Counted from the stretch's first letter, positions 33,304 to 44,269 are shown. The stretch: DNA of 64,000 nt from Mantis religiosa (GCA_030765055.1 CM060958.1:75908985-75972984); one strand, 5' to 3'. Notes: generated by a model from the letters alone, not told the origin. A program made the numbers and translations.

Positions 33304-33380
33304 CTGTAAAAATGCAGTGTATGCCTAAGATAATTGTATTACTGAAAAGTCATATAAACATTTATAATTGTCGCATCGTA

Positions 33381-34979
33381 AGTTGGTGATTGGCGTTTTG
33401 CCTCCACGTGCTATTCAGCTGCGAAAACAAGGAGAGAGGATAAACACGTCACTGACACATCATTGCGGTCGCCTAGCAACCAACAATCCACCAATCAAAA
33501 GTAAACTGTTGCCATAGTAACCCGGCACGCTTATCCTACGTTGCGAACTCTATCGCAATACACCACATGCTTTATGCATGACGCTAGTCTATCGGCATGT
33601 TGAGGTTTGCAATAAGCAGACACTGCTACTATTATATAGAAAATGAGTAGTTGTCAAACATTCATTGCTTCGCTAATGAATCAGCGGTATCACACTACAG
33701 TCGTCGTTCCTTGCCCTTTAGTATGAGATGGTATGCATTGTTGGAAGGGAACAGGCATGGATTTAGTTTCAAGGAATATTTTATGAGGTTTTCTGGGTGA
33801 ATGACCAACCTTTTCAGTTTAATGACCAACCCTTCTTACCTGTCTTTGTCTGGTCCAGTTCTAACATGAATAACCCTTACGGTACTTAGGGTATTTCTCC
33901 ATGTTATCACTGCCAAACTAAGAGTGTACTGCTTCAAGTAGTGAATGTTTCACAGGGTGTAAACAGCTTTACATTTTCGCAACATAATTCATGTGTTTCA
34001 GTGATCAACTTTAGTGTTTCAGTGATCAACTTTAGTGTTTCAGTGTAACTTTAATATTTAGCTAATTATCGTTACTAATGGCTGTCACAAACACTTGTGC
34101 TACAGAAACAGACAGAAAGAAATTATCTGTGAAGACCACAAAAAATGTTTTTGGGTACGGAATCCCAATTAAAGGACAAGTAAGGGAAATTATATGTGCG
34201 TGTTCAAGACCATTTAAAAAAAGTATGAATTGCTAGAACCGGTAAAAGCAAACCGCAGTTCCCAAAATATATAGTTAATAAAATTGCTGCAGAAAAAGGC
34301 CACAAAATTATTAGACTTCCTCCCTACCATTGCCATTTTAATGCAAGAGAGTTGATTTGGGCCCAAATAAAGGGATATGTAGCGTGCAACAATACAGATT
34401 TCACTATAACATCTGTTATAAAACTAACAGAAGCAATAGCAAAAATAAGTGCTAAAAACTGGGAAGATGCTGTTTGTCACACAAAAAAGTTATAGTAGCA
34501 GCATGGGAAAACGAAGGCGTTTTGGAAGAAAGTGGAAGAACTCATAATTTCCGTGGGAGATTGCAGTAGCTCTGACGGCGACGGCGACGATCAGAAAAGC
34601 AGTACCAATGACAGCAGCGATCTGAGATAAGTGGCATATTCCCGTTGGAATAGAATGCATAATTCTGTGCAGGTATGGCACTTTTGTTTCTCTAAATCTT
34701 AACTGTAGCTAACCATTTATTTTTTGTTCATTTCGAAGATTTTGTATGCTATAATTAGGTAACTGCTCACTTAAACGTGTAGACAGTCTTACGGCAGTCT
34801 TATGATTAATACTGCAATACGCAAATTTCTAGGAATATGTGCGTGTGCATTACCGCAGCCGAACTTCCTCCTCCCCTCTACCCACCATCTTCGTTGCCTA
34901 GCACGTGAAGAGGAATGGTAAAGTGGCAACGGTGCTATCCCCTCTCCTTCCCCACTCCTTCAACTGTCAATCACCAACT
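33381..34979 (+). mobile_element. Tc1/mariner-superfamily DNA transposon
   Basis: AGTTGGTGATTGGC at 33381 and its inverted match ending GTCAATCACCAACT at 34979 form short terminal repeats, with TA on both sides (33379-33380 and 34980-34981). The 1.6-kb body contains one decayed transposase on the plus strand. It lies in the RFX intron only 76 bases from exon 33101-33303. Confidence 0.82.
34215..34630 (+). pseudogene. transposase C-terminal catalytic fragment (IS630/Tc1/mariner type)
   Basis: The frame reads VNKIAAEKGHKIIRLPPYHC then HFNARELIWAQIKGYVA, the PPY-C-FN-IE/RE-IW box containing the last acidic residue, here in the form ARELIW where related proteins have PIELIW. The tail is Ser/Asp-rich (SSSDGDGDD) and ends TGA-free up to about 34630. 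The upstream half is deleted or shifted. Confidence 0.8.
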
Positions 34980-35205
34980 TATAATGCACCCATAATAGTA
35001 ACAATGAAAACCTATATATTCATACACAAAAAATACAAAACACTGCTTATTTACTTCAAGTAGTGACACAAAAGTCTTTATGTACTGAATTTTGGTTAAA
35101 AAGAACCTATAAAAAATCCCAGATATAAAATTACTCATACTAAACAGTAACCATAAAACTTCAATTATATTTTCAAAGTTTAGCATTGATTATTATTATT
35201 TATGC

Positions 35206-36175
35206 ATGATTGGAGGAATTCAGTAAGAGTGATGTCAAAATTAATTGAAATAACTATTTGTAGCCGGTTTTTTGTCACTTTGTCACATTTTTATATTATC
35301 AAATCAAATTTTATTGACACAATAACATTTACATGTCTGAGCAAAGCTCGTAAACTGGTGTCTCGTCAATAAACATATTACAATGTAAAAACTACATATA
35401 AAATTAATGATTAATACAAAAGAATAAATATGTTTGCTATAGCTTAATACTATACAGCTAACAAAATCAATAAAACACTTTCAAAAGTAAGTGTTTAGTG
35501 TCATTAATCGACTCATCTTTAAATTTAATTTATTACAACAACACTGTTTTCAACTCTTCCATGAAAGGAAATTTAAAAAAAAAAAAAGTTCTCCCATGTT
35601 GTAGTTTATTTTGGTTTATCACTCCTTTTAGTAATTTTGGATTTGGGTCAATATCATGGTTTTCATTTCAAAAATGAAATGCTACTGCTGATTTATCTTC
35701 TTGTTTCAATTTCATATTTCTAAAGTGCTCTTTGATTCCGGTTTTTAGGTCTCTTTTAGTTTGACCTATGTAGCATTTTTCACAATTCTTACAGCTTAGT
35801 GGGTGTATTCTGAATCTGTTAATTGATGGGATTCATCTTTTGGTTTTGAATTTTTCAATTTTAAAACTGAGTATCTATTAGTAGGTGCCAAGATGATATT
35901 TTGCTCCTTAAAAATCTTTCTATATTTATTAAATGTTTTGGGGTGGTATGTGAATGCACTGAATATGCTGTTGCTTCCTTTTTCTTTAGTGAATGTGGTT
36001 GCTTCCTTAATGGTTTTCTTTAGTTTAGTCCTTTTAATTTTCTTAAACACCAGACTTTTGTTGTATTCATTTTCTTCTGCTATGTGTGGTATGACTTTTT
36101 ATTTTTTGTAGTATTCTGCTTTACCCATGGGTGTGTTGACTAGTCTGTGTGTAAGACTCTTTTATTATTGCATGT
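35206..36175 (-). mobile_element. Penelope-like element PLE2, interrupted by a LINE tail
   Basis: The minus-strand order is a linker (36050-35796, FTYHPKTFNKYRKIFKEQNI then ILAPTNRYSVLKL), then a broken GIY-YIG domain (CKNCEKCYIGQTKRDLKT-type, readable across frames 35800-35600), then the PLE end at 35206-35295 with GGAGGAATTCAGTAAGAGTGA. Between 35300 and about 35570 lies the reversed 3' end of a LINE (GTGTCAATAAAATTTGATTT). Confidence 0.75.
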
Positions 36176-36224
36176 TTATGTATAATTGATTATAGCTATG
36201 ATTTTTTATGCAATTTTCTGACCT

Positions 36225-36229
36225 GTACA

Positions 36230-36256
<27 letters not shown>
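36225..36256. repeat. poly-C / (CA)n tract
   Basis: C12 followed by CACACACACACA. Confidence 0.9.
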
Positions 36257-36260
<4 letters not shown>

Positions 36261-36359
36261 AGCCCATGAATCATTTTTGCATAACTACTTACAAAATTAA
36301 TTGTATGTCAATATGCTTAAACTTTATTTCAACTAGTTCTGAAAAAATAAAACTTGTTT

Positions 36360-36650
36360 TGGGAACCTTTTCTCCCACCCTTAGCTAACAATCGACTCAA
36401 GTATGAGTTGAGCAGTGGTAGTGAGTGGAAACATGTTGAGGTTGCTCCCACAAATGAGACAAAAAAGGTCTCAAAAGTAACAAAGAGAATGGTAACGAAA
36501 GATACAACAGGTAAAATGCTGAGAGAATTAAAAGAACTTAAAAATATGTTGGAACTAAGTATTAGGATAGACATGGGTAACAAAGAAAACAAAGTAAGCA
36601 ACAAATGAATTGGAGTAATTACAAGATAAGTCTTGTCAATAAAGGAAAAG
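36360..36650 (+). pseudogene. possible LINE ORF1-like coiled-coil fragment
   Basis: A Lys/Glu/Leu-rich open frame (36354-36608) with LRELKELKNMLELSIR, of the style found at LINE ORF1 coiled coils. There is no zinc knuckle or other diagnostic motif, so it may be chance. Confidence 0.2.
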
Positions 36651-37079
36651 TAAGAGAACTTAGAAGATAAGAACAGAAGATACAGCCAATACTGCAAGAA
36701 GGAATGTGAGATGCGAACTGTAAAAACCTTTAGAAGTAAAATTAGGAGAAGATATGAGGCGTGCAATGCTTTCCGTTTTGAAGGGAGAAATAGGACAAGG
36801 AAAGTATTAGCAAACTAATACACAACTAGTTTAAGTAGTTTAATTTTTTTTTTTTCTAAGTTTTTAAGGCACTCACATATAGTAGCAGAGGTTTATCTAC
36901 ATATGAGCAAAGAGAACTATTAGAAGACTAATAGAATAATTGAAGAGATGCTCAAAGGAAGGGAAACTGGGAAACATACAATATTTTAAACTATGGTTAA
37001 ATGGCAAGTTGGTATTATCGAGGATAACTTACATGCAGTGAACCAAGAAAACAAACTTGATAAATGCAGAAGACCAGAA

Positions 37080-37560
37080 CATTACATTTGACACAAATAA
37101 ATTGATGCACAGAGAATGCCGAATGGTGGATGACAAACTATCTTGGGTATCTCACATCAATTTTATTAAAGCTCTCTAGAGTCATTTTTCTGATTAGATT
37201 TATTAGATATGCGTATTTTGCTTTTTTCCACAACATTATCACATATGGAATTTTATTTTGGAGTAATAGCTGTATAGTATCCTTTTATTGAAAAAAAAAT
37301 CTGTATCCTGACAGAGTCAGACAAACTGGCACACTGCAAGCCACTTTTCATTAAATTAAGAATAATGACTGTAGTAAATCTGTATATTTATGCTGTACTC
37401 ACTTATATAAAGGAAAATTTATCTACCCATCAAGACAGACAGGATGTACATAGTTATAATACTAGGAATAACAATTTAATTGATATACCACATCAAAGAG
37501 TATCCAAATTGCAGAATAGCTTTGAAGTATGTGTATAAAGTTATATAACATCTTACCGAC
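37080..37560 (+). pseudogene. LINE RT C-terminal remnant
   Basis: Across frames it shows HRECRMVDDKLSW--HIN (RT end), then ITYGILFWSNS and VYLCCTHLYKGKF, in the order seen in the post-RT region of a LINE type common in insects (YGIIFWGNS, then LYI-E-L). The fragment at 40590-41086 is the next, C-terminal part of the same kind of protein. Confidence 0.7.
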
Positions 37561-37599
37561 CGATTTAATTCAATTACCGCATGTGCAGTCTTAATACAT

Positions 37600-39250
37600 T
37601 TGTCTGAGATACTGGTGCCAAAGTTGGTAGTGAATGGGTCTGCAACTATCAAGGTTACCTGCACTGCTATTCATGGTACCTTGGCAAGTTCCGTCAGCAC
37701 TTGTTTCAGCAGTCCGATTTTGGACTTACAAAAAATTTCTGGGGGATGCAATCAGAAGAATATCCATTCTGATGAAAATAATTTCTAATTTGTTGTTTTA
37801 TAATTCGCTGTTGTTTTTATGTTGTTAGTTTTATATATAAAGTAAAGGTGGATAGAAGCATGAAGGCTGTATGCCAGATCCACGCTCTTCAATTATATTT
37901 TGCTTGGTTTCATAATGGATGTTAGTTTTGTGCCAAAGCCAGGACAAATGAAAAAAGCAAACCACAGTTCCATCAAACAGAATATTTTAATGTTTTGGTG
38001 GTAATTGATTTACACACAATTCCTAAATGTCTGGAGTTGACTGGTCTACTGGACCCAGTTGAGAAATTCTGTGGGATCATCAACTTTTTGCTCTTTAAGC
38101 TACTGTACATAGGTTTTAGTGCCACAGCAGGTCAGCACTACGAACAGAAGAGTAGAAAAGAAAGTGTCATTGGATTTGAAGGAAGTGACAGTTCAGAGTA
38201 GTGGACAAGGAAGAGTACAAAGGGAATTTGGTTTTTATACCAAATTCATTATACCTTATAATTAAGCCATCCAGAAGACCAATGCAAACTGATCAATAGT
38301 CCCTCCCTTTAGTCCAGTACATGAAATGTGTTTCTAACGGCTGCACCATGAGAAGGTTGGGGTGGGACAGTCCAGGTTGGATCCTTTCAGTTTTCAAGGA
38401 GAAGAAATAAAGGCTTTCCCTCCTGTATTCAACAAATGCCCTTTGAAAATTTTGTTCACTGCCGTAATTTAAAAACTGCTCACCCACTTTGATAATTCTT
38501 TCATTGCTGACAGTCTATATATATAATATCAGACCTTAAAATGCTATCGAGGAGAGGCTAAAATATGAATACATTCTCCAGAATTTCATATCCACTTCTG
38601 TGGAAGAATTTTTACATGTTATTTGGAATATCATGAGGTCTTTATGAAATTACTGTTTTAATTGACAAAGGAGAGGAATGAACATAAAAATATTCAAGGT
38701 CATTGTACAAACTTTCATGAATTAAGGTAGTGAAGTAAATAAAATTGATTTTAAATCACTTTGGAATCCTATGTATAAATTTTATCTGCATCTCATCATT
38801 TAGTTAAAATCCTTACCTTAAGTTATAGTGTACATAAAATATTTATAAATACTGGACACACCTTAGTTACATTTTCCTTTATTTTAAAGTTGGTTTATGC
38901 TTTCTTGGTCCTCACCTCTTAAATAAAATGTAATTTTTTCTGAATGTGCATGATATTAATTACACAACAATTTTGTAATAACATGTATTGCACTTGCTAG
39001 AACCCACACAAGGATAATAGATATCTTTGATGCAAGATGCATATTATTCAGAGGAAGTGTCTGCCATTGTAATAATAATTTATTTGTTTTAAATAATTAA
39101 CATTATTATGAATAGATGTAACAATAATATCAATGCATTTTAAATAACAAAACACAGTGGAATCACTTGAATATCAGTGGGCAACAAAAGTTAATTTTCA
39201 CATTCAGCAGATACTGCTCGGAATATGATAATTGAAATTTATAATATACT
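37600..39250. other. no gene recognised
   Basis: Open frames at 37600-37828 and 37995-38201 are short and match no family I know; the second has Ser/Asp at its end. The rest is AT-rich RFX intron. Confidence 0.35.
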
Positions 39251-39254
39251 TGTT

Positions 39255-39399
39255 ATTAATTTTTAGATGAGTCGTATTTATTACACATCTGCTTCACTTA
39301 CGAAAGTGAAGCAGATGTGTAATAAATACGACTCATCTAAAAATTAATAATTATTTCGCTTCACTGTGGTGTTCCAATACAGTTAAATCTCGATATACT
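39255..39399. mobile_element. PLE hairpin abutting an RFX 5' splice site
   Basis: TTTTTAGATGAGTCGTATTTATT to CTTCACTT is inverted around 39300-39303, giving about 40-bp perfect arms. It is followed by GCTTCACTGTGGTGTTCCAATA...AATCTCGATAT, the same right end as the PLE at 41103-43133. TACTTGTT at 39247-39254 and 39400-39407 is a likely 8-bp target duplication and overlaps the splice donor and the last five exon bases. Confidence 0.75.
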
Positions 39400-39402
39400 T
39401 AC

Positions 39403-39656
39403 TTGTTCTTGCACATTGTGAAAATCAACACGGTTTAAGTCCACAAGCATTTGATTGATTTGAGAGGAATTCTGCAAAACAGCACGTGCTGCCTGGGCCA
39501 AGTGATTTAATGAAGTGTAGCGCCTTAAAGTTTGTGCCAGAGCACTTACAGCCGATACTTTGATGTGCATCATTTCTTCAGGGCAACCCACCATAGCTGA
39601 AGTCAGCCATGATTCCAAGCCTTTTGCAAAGTTTCGAATTGCTTGAGTTAGTGAGC
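39403..39656 (-). CDS. Rfx: RFX transcription factor, exon (region C/D)
   Basis: Acceptor TTACTTCCAG and donor CAA/GTAAGT. Entered with one base from the 49319 exon, it reads SLTQAIRNFAKGLESWLTSA, MVGCPEEMMHIKVSAVSALA, QTLRRYTSLNHLAQAARAVL, QNSSQINQMLVDLNRVDFHN and VQEQ. This is the most conserved block of RFX1/2/3 after the DNA-binding domain, part of the extended dimerization region. The 254 bases end in phase 0. The donor lies against the PLE hairpin at 39255-39399. Confidence 0.97.
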
Positions 39657-39867
39657 CTGGAAGTAAAGTTATGTAAAATGAAATAATTTATACAATGTGC
39701 ATTATTTCAAATCTTGTAATACATCATTTGGCAGAACACATAGTTAAAAATAGACTAGTAGGGTACAAACTGAAATCAGCTGATTCTTCTAATGTAGTCT
39801 TGAGTGACTGGATAAATATGACATTAAATTCTCAAGGTGATTCATGTCATCCTTGTTGATCTGCCAG

Positions 39868-39990
39868 AGAGATGTCAATCAGCTGGAGAATTTAATGTCA
39901 TGCTGACTCACTGTTATGTGCGTAAAGTGGAAGCTCCATGATTCAAATCCACACTATGGCATTGAACTTTTCAGTTCTAATTCTAACCTT
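39868..39990 (+). mobile_element. tRNA-derived SINE (AATTTAATGTCA family)
   Basis: CAGCTGGAGAATTTAATGTCATG, then a degraded A box, CTCCATGATTCAAATCCACAC (B box) and ATGGCATTGAACTTTTCAGTTC. A short inverted piece of the same head lies at 39818-39845. Confidence 0.75.
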
Positions 39991-39994
39991 CTAA

Positions 39995-40585
39995 AATTTC
40001 AGTTGCTTAAAACATCTATATTTTAAAAATAAAATTACATTTAGTTATATTATAACTCTATACAATTTTAGCCATGTTTAAGATTATCATTTCTATGAAC
40101 TCAGATTTGTGTCATAGTCTATATTGTTAGCTACAGCAACAGATGACGGTATGACGACTGAAATGACTAGCTTAGGTAGAAGAGAGAATAATGTTATGTT
40201 CTCATATACATAACATATGCTACCATTTAGTCAAAATATAATTTCATTTATTTCATCAACTAGAAAACAAAATTTTCAGTATCTGTAACTAGAGACATCA
40301 AACTTTGAAAATGTAAATAAAGATAAATAGAGGAACACATCACATAATTAACTTTACAGGAGGAGCAAGGAATGATGCTACTTATCTCCCATTTTCTTTT
40401 CATATATGTATTCAGATTATTTACGGTAAAAACAATAATAATTTATCCTCTGTGTGCAAGAGATCTCTATTTGAAAAGACTGTTAAGTAAACAACTAAAC
40501 TACACTTAAGTAAAAGTACATGTGTGTCATTTTTTTTCACTTCCTTCTTTTTTAAACTTTTTCACATGTTCTATTAAATTAATGA
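39995..40585. other. RFX intron sequence, nothing recognised
   Basis: AT-rich, no feature. Confidence 0.4.
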
Positions 40586-40589
40586 TTAT

Positions 40590-41086
40590 GATGACTAGAC
40601 ACGATATACATGGACATAACACCAGAAACCACAATCAAATGAATATCCCATATCATAGACTTACAATAACAGCAAAAAGCATTAAAGTGATAGGATTAAA
40701 ACTGTATAATAGTCTACCACAGAATCTAACAATCCTACCCGTGGCAAGATTTAAGCAGAAGACTTATGACTGGCTAGTTGCAACACCATATTATTCAGTT
40801 CAAGATTCTTTTGATGCTAATAAGAGTAACGATTCTCACAGATAGACCTATATATATATTGGTAAAGTTCTACTATTGAATTCTTGGTAATTATATTTAT
40901 TAATGCTGTATTTTAATTGTAATTAATATTGTATATACCATAGCATTTTATCTTATTGACGGTGATCAAAGATGTAACTTGTATTTTATTTTATAATATG
41001 TAATTTTAATTTGTTGTATATAATCTCTGTATGTTATCACCTGACGTCTATTGTTAAACAAAGCCTAATGACAATAAAGTCAAACT
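40590..41086 (+). pseudogene. LINE C-terminus and 3' UTR
   Basis: The frame to 40845 reads RHDIHGHNTRNHNQMNIPYH, KSIKVIGLKLYNSLPQN and ARFKQKTYDWLVATPYYSV, the C-terminus of the LINE type also seen at 37080. A 3' UTR with ATTGACGGTGATC and GACAATAAAG follows and ends in an ATT-rich tail that continues at 43134. The PLE at 41103-43133 was inserted into this tail. Confidence 0.85.
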
Positions 41087-41157
41087 ATTATTACCATTAT
41101 TAATTTTTAGATGAGTCGTATTTATTACACATCTGCTTCACTTTCGTACCTATTTTG

Positions 41158-41192
41158 AGGACATGTTTCGCAAATCATCGTTTGCATCTACT
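41158..41192 (-). ncRNA. hammerhead-like motif, PLE3 left copy
   Basis: Minus strand: CAGTAGA (mutated CUGANGA), T, stem II GCAAA/TTTGC, GAAACATGTCC. Stem III palindrome ACATGT, cleavage base C. Confidence 0.45.
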
Positions 41193-41790
41193 GCTCTTAT
41201 GCGACTAAAGCTTGATCCAGCGGTGTGGGTAATTCTGGGGTTGCTGCTGCCATCTGTTGATTTAGTGATGAACTTAAATGTGGGATTCTCTTCTGGCGGG
41301 ATTTCAAAGTTCATTAGTTGGTTTTTATGTTTCTCTATGTATATCCTCTCCCATATGACGAGTTCACTATGTTTTTGTACGTATTTTAGTAATTCTGTGC
41401 TATCTTCAATTTCATGATTTTCAGACCAGAAATGAGCTGCTATTGCAGACTTATCAATATTTTTGTATCTTAAGTGCCTGAAGTGTTCTTTCTTTCTAGT
41501 GCCTATGTTTCTTTTTGTCCTCCCTATGTAAATTTTTTCACAGTCTTTACACTTAATCTTGTAAATGCCTGACTTTTCCTCTGGTTTTATTTTATCAGTA
41601 TTATTACTGTGAAGTAGGTTTTTAATGTTAATTGTTTTTTGGTGCCAATGTTATATTGTATTTCTTGAATATTTTTTGGAACTTTTTTGTGGCCCAGGGG
41701 TGGTAAGTAAATTTAGCAAATCTAATTTCTTGTTTTATTGGTGTGAGAGCTGTGACCTGTTTTAATCTTTCTTGAAGTTTGAATGATTTT
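41160..41790 (-). pseudogene. PLE3 left GIY-YIG endonuclease, frameshifted
   Basis: Same domain as the intact copy at 42417-43037 (KSGIYKIKCKDCEKIYIGRTKR), but frame breaks between about 41630 and 41820 separate it from the RT ORF. The C-terminal part is open on the minus strand to about 41160. Confidence 0.8.
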
Positions 41791-41813
41791 AGTTTTTTAT
41801 CTACAAGGTTTTT

Positions 41814-42350
41814 TCAATATCCATTTTTAATTGCCGTTTTTAAGATTTGATGGTATTCGTTTTGATATTCTTGCTGGCTGAGAGGTAGATTTACTAATCT
41901 ATGTGTGAGACTGTTGATGGTTGCATGTTTGTGTGGAATTGGGTTGAAACTATTTGCTTTGATGTAATTATCTGTGTGTGTTGCTTTTCTATGGATGCCA
42001 AATTCTAGTTTTTCATTGCTTTTTTTGATTTTAAGGTCTAAAAAAGGTAGAGTACAGTCCTCTTCAGTTTCCACTGTGAATTGTATGCTGGGTTCTTGCA
42101 GGTTGAGTAGTTTCAAAGCATCATCTATTTGTTTGTAGGGCACTATTGCAAAGATGTCGTCTACGTATCTGTACCATGTTTTAAACATATGAGGGAAGGC
42201 TTTAGTTATATGTGTTTCGAAAAAGCTCATGTATAGATTGGCCAAAAATGGTGATAGCGGGCTTCCCATAGCTAGTCCTGAAATTTGTTTATAATATTTT
42301 CCATCGAAGACAAAATAATTTTGATGTATACATATTTCAGTCCTTGCCAA
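41814..42350 (-). CDS. Penelope-like reverse transcriptase (partial)
   Basis: The 178-codon frame holds the RT palm: ISGLAMGSPLSPFLANLYMS, then the catalytic box WYRYVDDIFAIV (Asp-Asp), then DCTLPFLDLKI and THTDNYIKANSFNP (thumb), ending near LKTAIKNGY. YVDD with LAMGSPLSP and PFLDLKI is diagnostic of Penelope-like RTs, which relate to telomerase. The N-terminal fingers are lost at the inversion point (about 42418) and the endonuclease is out of frame, so it is not a complete protein. ATG 42350 is internal. Confidence 0.92.
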   Translation of the reverse strand: MARTEICIHQNYFVFDGKYYKQISGLAMGSPLSPFLANLYMSFFETHITKAFPHMFKTWYRYVDDIFAIVPYKQIDDALKLLNLQEPSIQFTVETEEDCTLPFLDLKIKKSNEKLEFGIHRKATHTDNYIKANSFNPIPHKHATINSLTHRLVNLPLSQQEYQNEYHQILKTAIKNGY

Positions 42351-42416
42351 ATATTCTTCTATTGCATTGGCATCTAGGTTTATAGAATTTAGCCATTTTT
42401 CAGTTGAATCAAATGT

Positions 42417-43037
42417 TTGTCTAATGGAATGCTAGCTCTCACACCAATAAAACAAGAAATTAGACTTGCTAAATTTACTTACCACCCCTGGGCCACAAAA
42501 AAGTTCCAAAAAATATTCAAGAAATACAATATAACATTGGCACCAAAAAACAATTACAACATTAAAAACCTACTTCACAGTAATAATACTGATAAGATAA
42601 AACCAGAGGAAAAGTCAGGCATTTACAAGATTAAGTGTAAAGATTGTGAAAAAATTTACATAGGGAGGACAAAAAGAATCATAGGCACTAGAAAGAAAGA
42701 ACACTTCAGGCACTTAAGATACAAAAATATTGATAAGTCCGCAATAGCAGCCCATTTCTGGTCTGAAAATCATGAAATTGAAGATAGCACAGAATTACTA
42801 AAATACGTACAAAAACATAGTGAACTCGTCATATGGGAGAGGATATACATAGAAAAACATAAAAACCAACTAATGAACTTTGAAATCCTGCCAGAAGAGA
42901 ATCCCACATTTAAGTTCATCACTAAATCAACAGATGGCAGCAGCAACCCCAGAATTACCCACACCGCTGGATCAAGCTTTAGTCGCATAAGAGCCGTAGA
43001 TGCAAACGATGATTTGCAAAACATGTCCTCAAAATAG
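42417..43037 (+). CDS. PLE GIY-YIG endonuclease domain (intact ORF, no RT)
   Basis: The 206-codon frame contains the inter-domain linker (FTYHPWATKKFQKIFKKYNI, TLAPKNNYNIKN) and a complete GIY-YIG nuclease: SGIYKI at about residue 73, IYIGRTKR ten to fifteen residues later, the Arg/His segment GTRKKEHFRHL and the downstream Glu in WERIYIEKHKNQLMNFEI. PLEs use this nuclease for target cleavage. No RT precedes it because the copy starts at the inversion point; it is probably not expressed on its own. Confidence 0.9.
   Translation: MSNGMLALTPIKQEIRLAKFTYHPWATKKFQKIFKKYNITLAPKNNYNIKNLLHSNNTDKIKPEEKSGIYKIKCKDCEKIYIGRTKRIIGTRKKEHFRHLRYKNIDKSAIAAHFWSENHEIEDSTELLKYVQKHSELVIWERIYIEKHKNQLMNFEILPEENPTFKFITKSTDGSSNPRITHTAGSSFSRIRAVDANDDLQNMSSK
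42994..43028 (+). ncRNA. hammerhead-like motif, PLE3 right copy (mutated)
   Basis: CCGTAGA, T, stem II GCAAA/TTTGC, then CAAAACATGTCC, where GAAA is changed to AAAA. The palindrome ACATGT is kept, but the core is probably dead. It overlaps the last codons of the GIY-YIG ORF. Confidence 0.4.
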
Positions 43038-43133
43038 GTACGAAAGTGAAGCAGATGTGTAATAAATACGACTCATTTAAAAATTAATAATTTTTCGCTT
43101 CACTGTGGTGTTCCAATAGTTAAATCTCGATAT

Positions 43134-43141
43134 ATTATTAC

Positions 43142-43215
<74 letters not shown>
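43134..43215. repeat. (ATT)n tail of the LINE at 40590
   Basis: Continuation of the LINE 3' tail beyond the PLE, expanded to a pure ATT microsatellite. Confidence 0.93.
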
Positions 43216-43216
<1 letters not shown>

Positions 43217-43325
43217 GTTAGGTACATTCTATGGCAGTATTTCTTGCTTCTGCATACAGCAGTTAGTATTACTCTTATGGATGAGTTTTTATATTCTTTT
43301 AATTGCTTAAAATATTTTCTGATAT

Positions 43326-43883
43326 TTGGAGGAATTTAGTAAGAATTTAGTCTTCAAAAGACTAAACTTAAAACTAGCACCCCAAAACAAATTCAGTCTG
43401 AAGAACCTGCTAAATAAACCACTAAAAAATTCAATCCCCAACACTTTGAAATCGGGAATTTATCAGATAAACTGGGAAACCTGTGATAAAAGCTACATAG
43501 GAAAAACTAAGAGAAACTTTTGAAAGTAACGAGAAAGTAAGAGAAACTTGTTAACCAGGCAAAAAGAACACCAGAGGAATATAAAGTTGAAACAAACATA
43601 TAAATCTGCAGTGTCACACCATTTTTGGACAGAAAACCACAACATTGGCCATAACATAAAACTGTTAAAATCTTTAGGTACACCCATAGAATTGGATATT
43701 TGGGAAAAAATATTCATAACAAAAATCCGTGATAAAGTTATAAATTTTGAAATCCCGGCATTAAATGAAGTATTAAAACTTAGTACCCCTAACACCGGAT
43801 GGCAGAAGAATTGGAGCACTGTAGTAGTGGAGGAAGAAGAATGTTCATTTAGTCACCACACAGCTGAGGATGAGATTGAATGA
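43326..43883 (+). pseudogene. PLE4 GIY-YIG protein, frameshifted
   Basis: GIY and YIG boxes are in the first frame (to 43523), the His/Glu segments (EHQ, IWEKIFI) in the second (43548-43883). The break coincides with a small tandem duplication (AAGAGAAACTT at 43510-43541). Confidence 0.85.
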
Positions 43884-43898
43884 TCTTGAAAAGGTTTC
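43864..43898 (+). ncRNA. hammerhead-like motif of PLE4
   Basis: CTGAGGA, T, stem II GAGAT/ATCTT, GAAAAGGTTTC. It overlaps the stop codon region of the ORF. Palindrome broken by C to G relative to 28576-28610. Confidence 0.45.
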
Positions 43899-44039
43899 AA
43901 TTATACAACATAGTAAGTGAATTTGAGTGTAAACATAGTGACTCATAAATCAAACTCAAAAACCTAAACAATAGCCAAACCTTTTAAGAACTGGTCATTA
44001 TGTGCTAGTTTGAAATTCCATTCTATTTGCCATGATCAG

Positions 44040-44140
44040 GAATAAAAACATAAAGGTCGCTCTACCATTGAACTATGATGGCAACATGTTGGTAAAACAT
44101 TAAATTTTCCTACTGACTTGGGGTTTAAGATTTTTGTTAT
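44040..44140 (-). mobile_element. SINE fragment (AATTTAATGTCA family)
   Basis: Minus strand CAAGTCAGTAGGAAAATTTAATG and ATAGTTCAATGGTAGAGC, an A-box-bearing head; the B box is lost. Confidence 0.55.
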
Positions 44141-44269
44141 AATTTCACTTTATAAAGTCAATCAACAAGCCATGTGAAGGCAAACTATGAAAGGTAGAAT
44201 CAGAAGTGAAAAGTTTAAATATATACAAATTATAAGTTGCCATTGAGGTAAAAGATCTTGAAATGAGAT

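Larger units (their letters stand above)
41103..43133. mobile_element. head-to-head inverted Penelope-like element PLE3
   Basis: ATTATTACCATTATTA at 41087-41102 and 43134-43149 is a 16-bp target duplication. The left part (minus strand, 42418-41103) carries an RT fragment and the GIY-YIG domain; the right part (plus strand, 42419-43080) repeats the GIY-YIG half as an inverted copy, so about 620 bp can fold back. A unique right end of about 45 bases (GCTTCACTGTGGTGTTCC...) follows. Inverted, 5'-truncated double copies are a known habit of PLEs. Confidence 0.92.
43324..43965 (+). mobile_element. Penelope-like element PLE4
   Basis: It begins with TTGGAGGAATTTAGTAAGAA directly joined to coding sequence (5' truncated). 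It encodes KLAPQNKFSLKNLLN, then LKSGIYQINWETCDKSYIGK, and after a frame break LTRQKEHQRNIKLKQ to the C-terminus ALNEVLKLSTPNTGW, VVVEEEECSFSHHTAEDEIE (stop at 43883). The end carries the unit TAGTAAGTGAATTTGAGTGT also seen at 28943-29060. Same family as 28508-29119. Confidence 0.88.
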
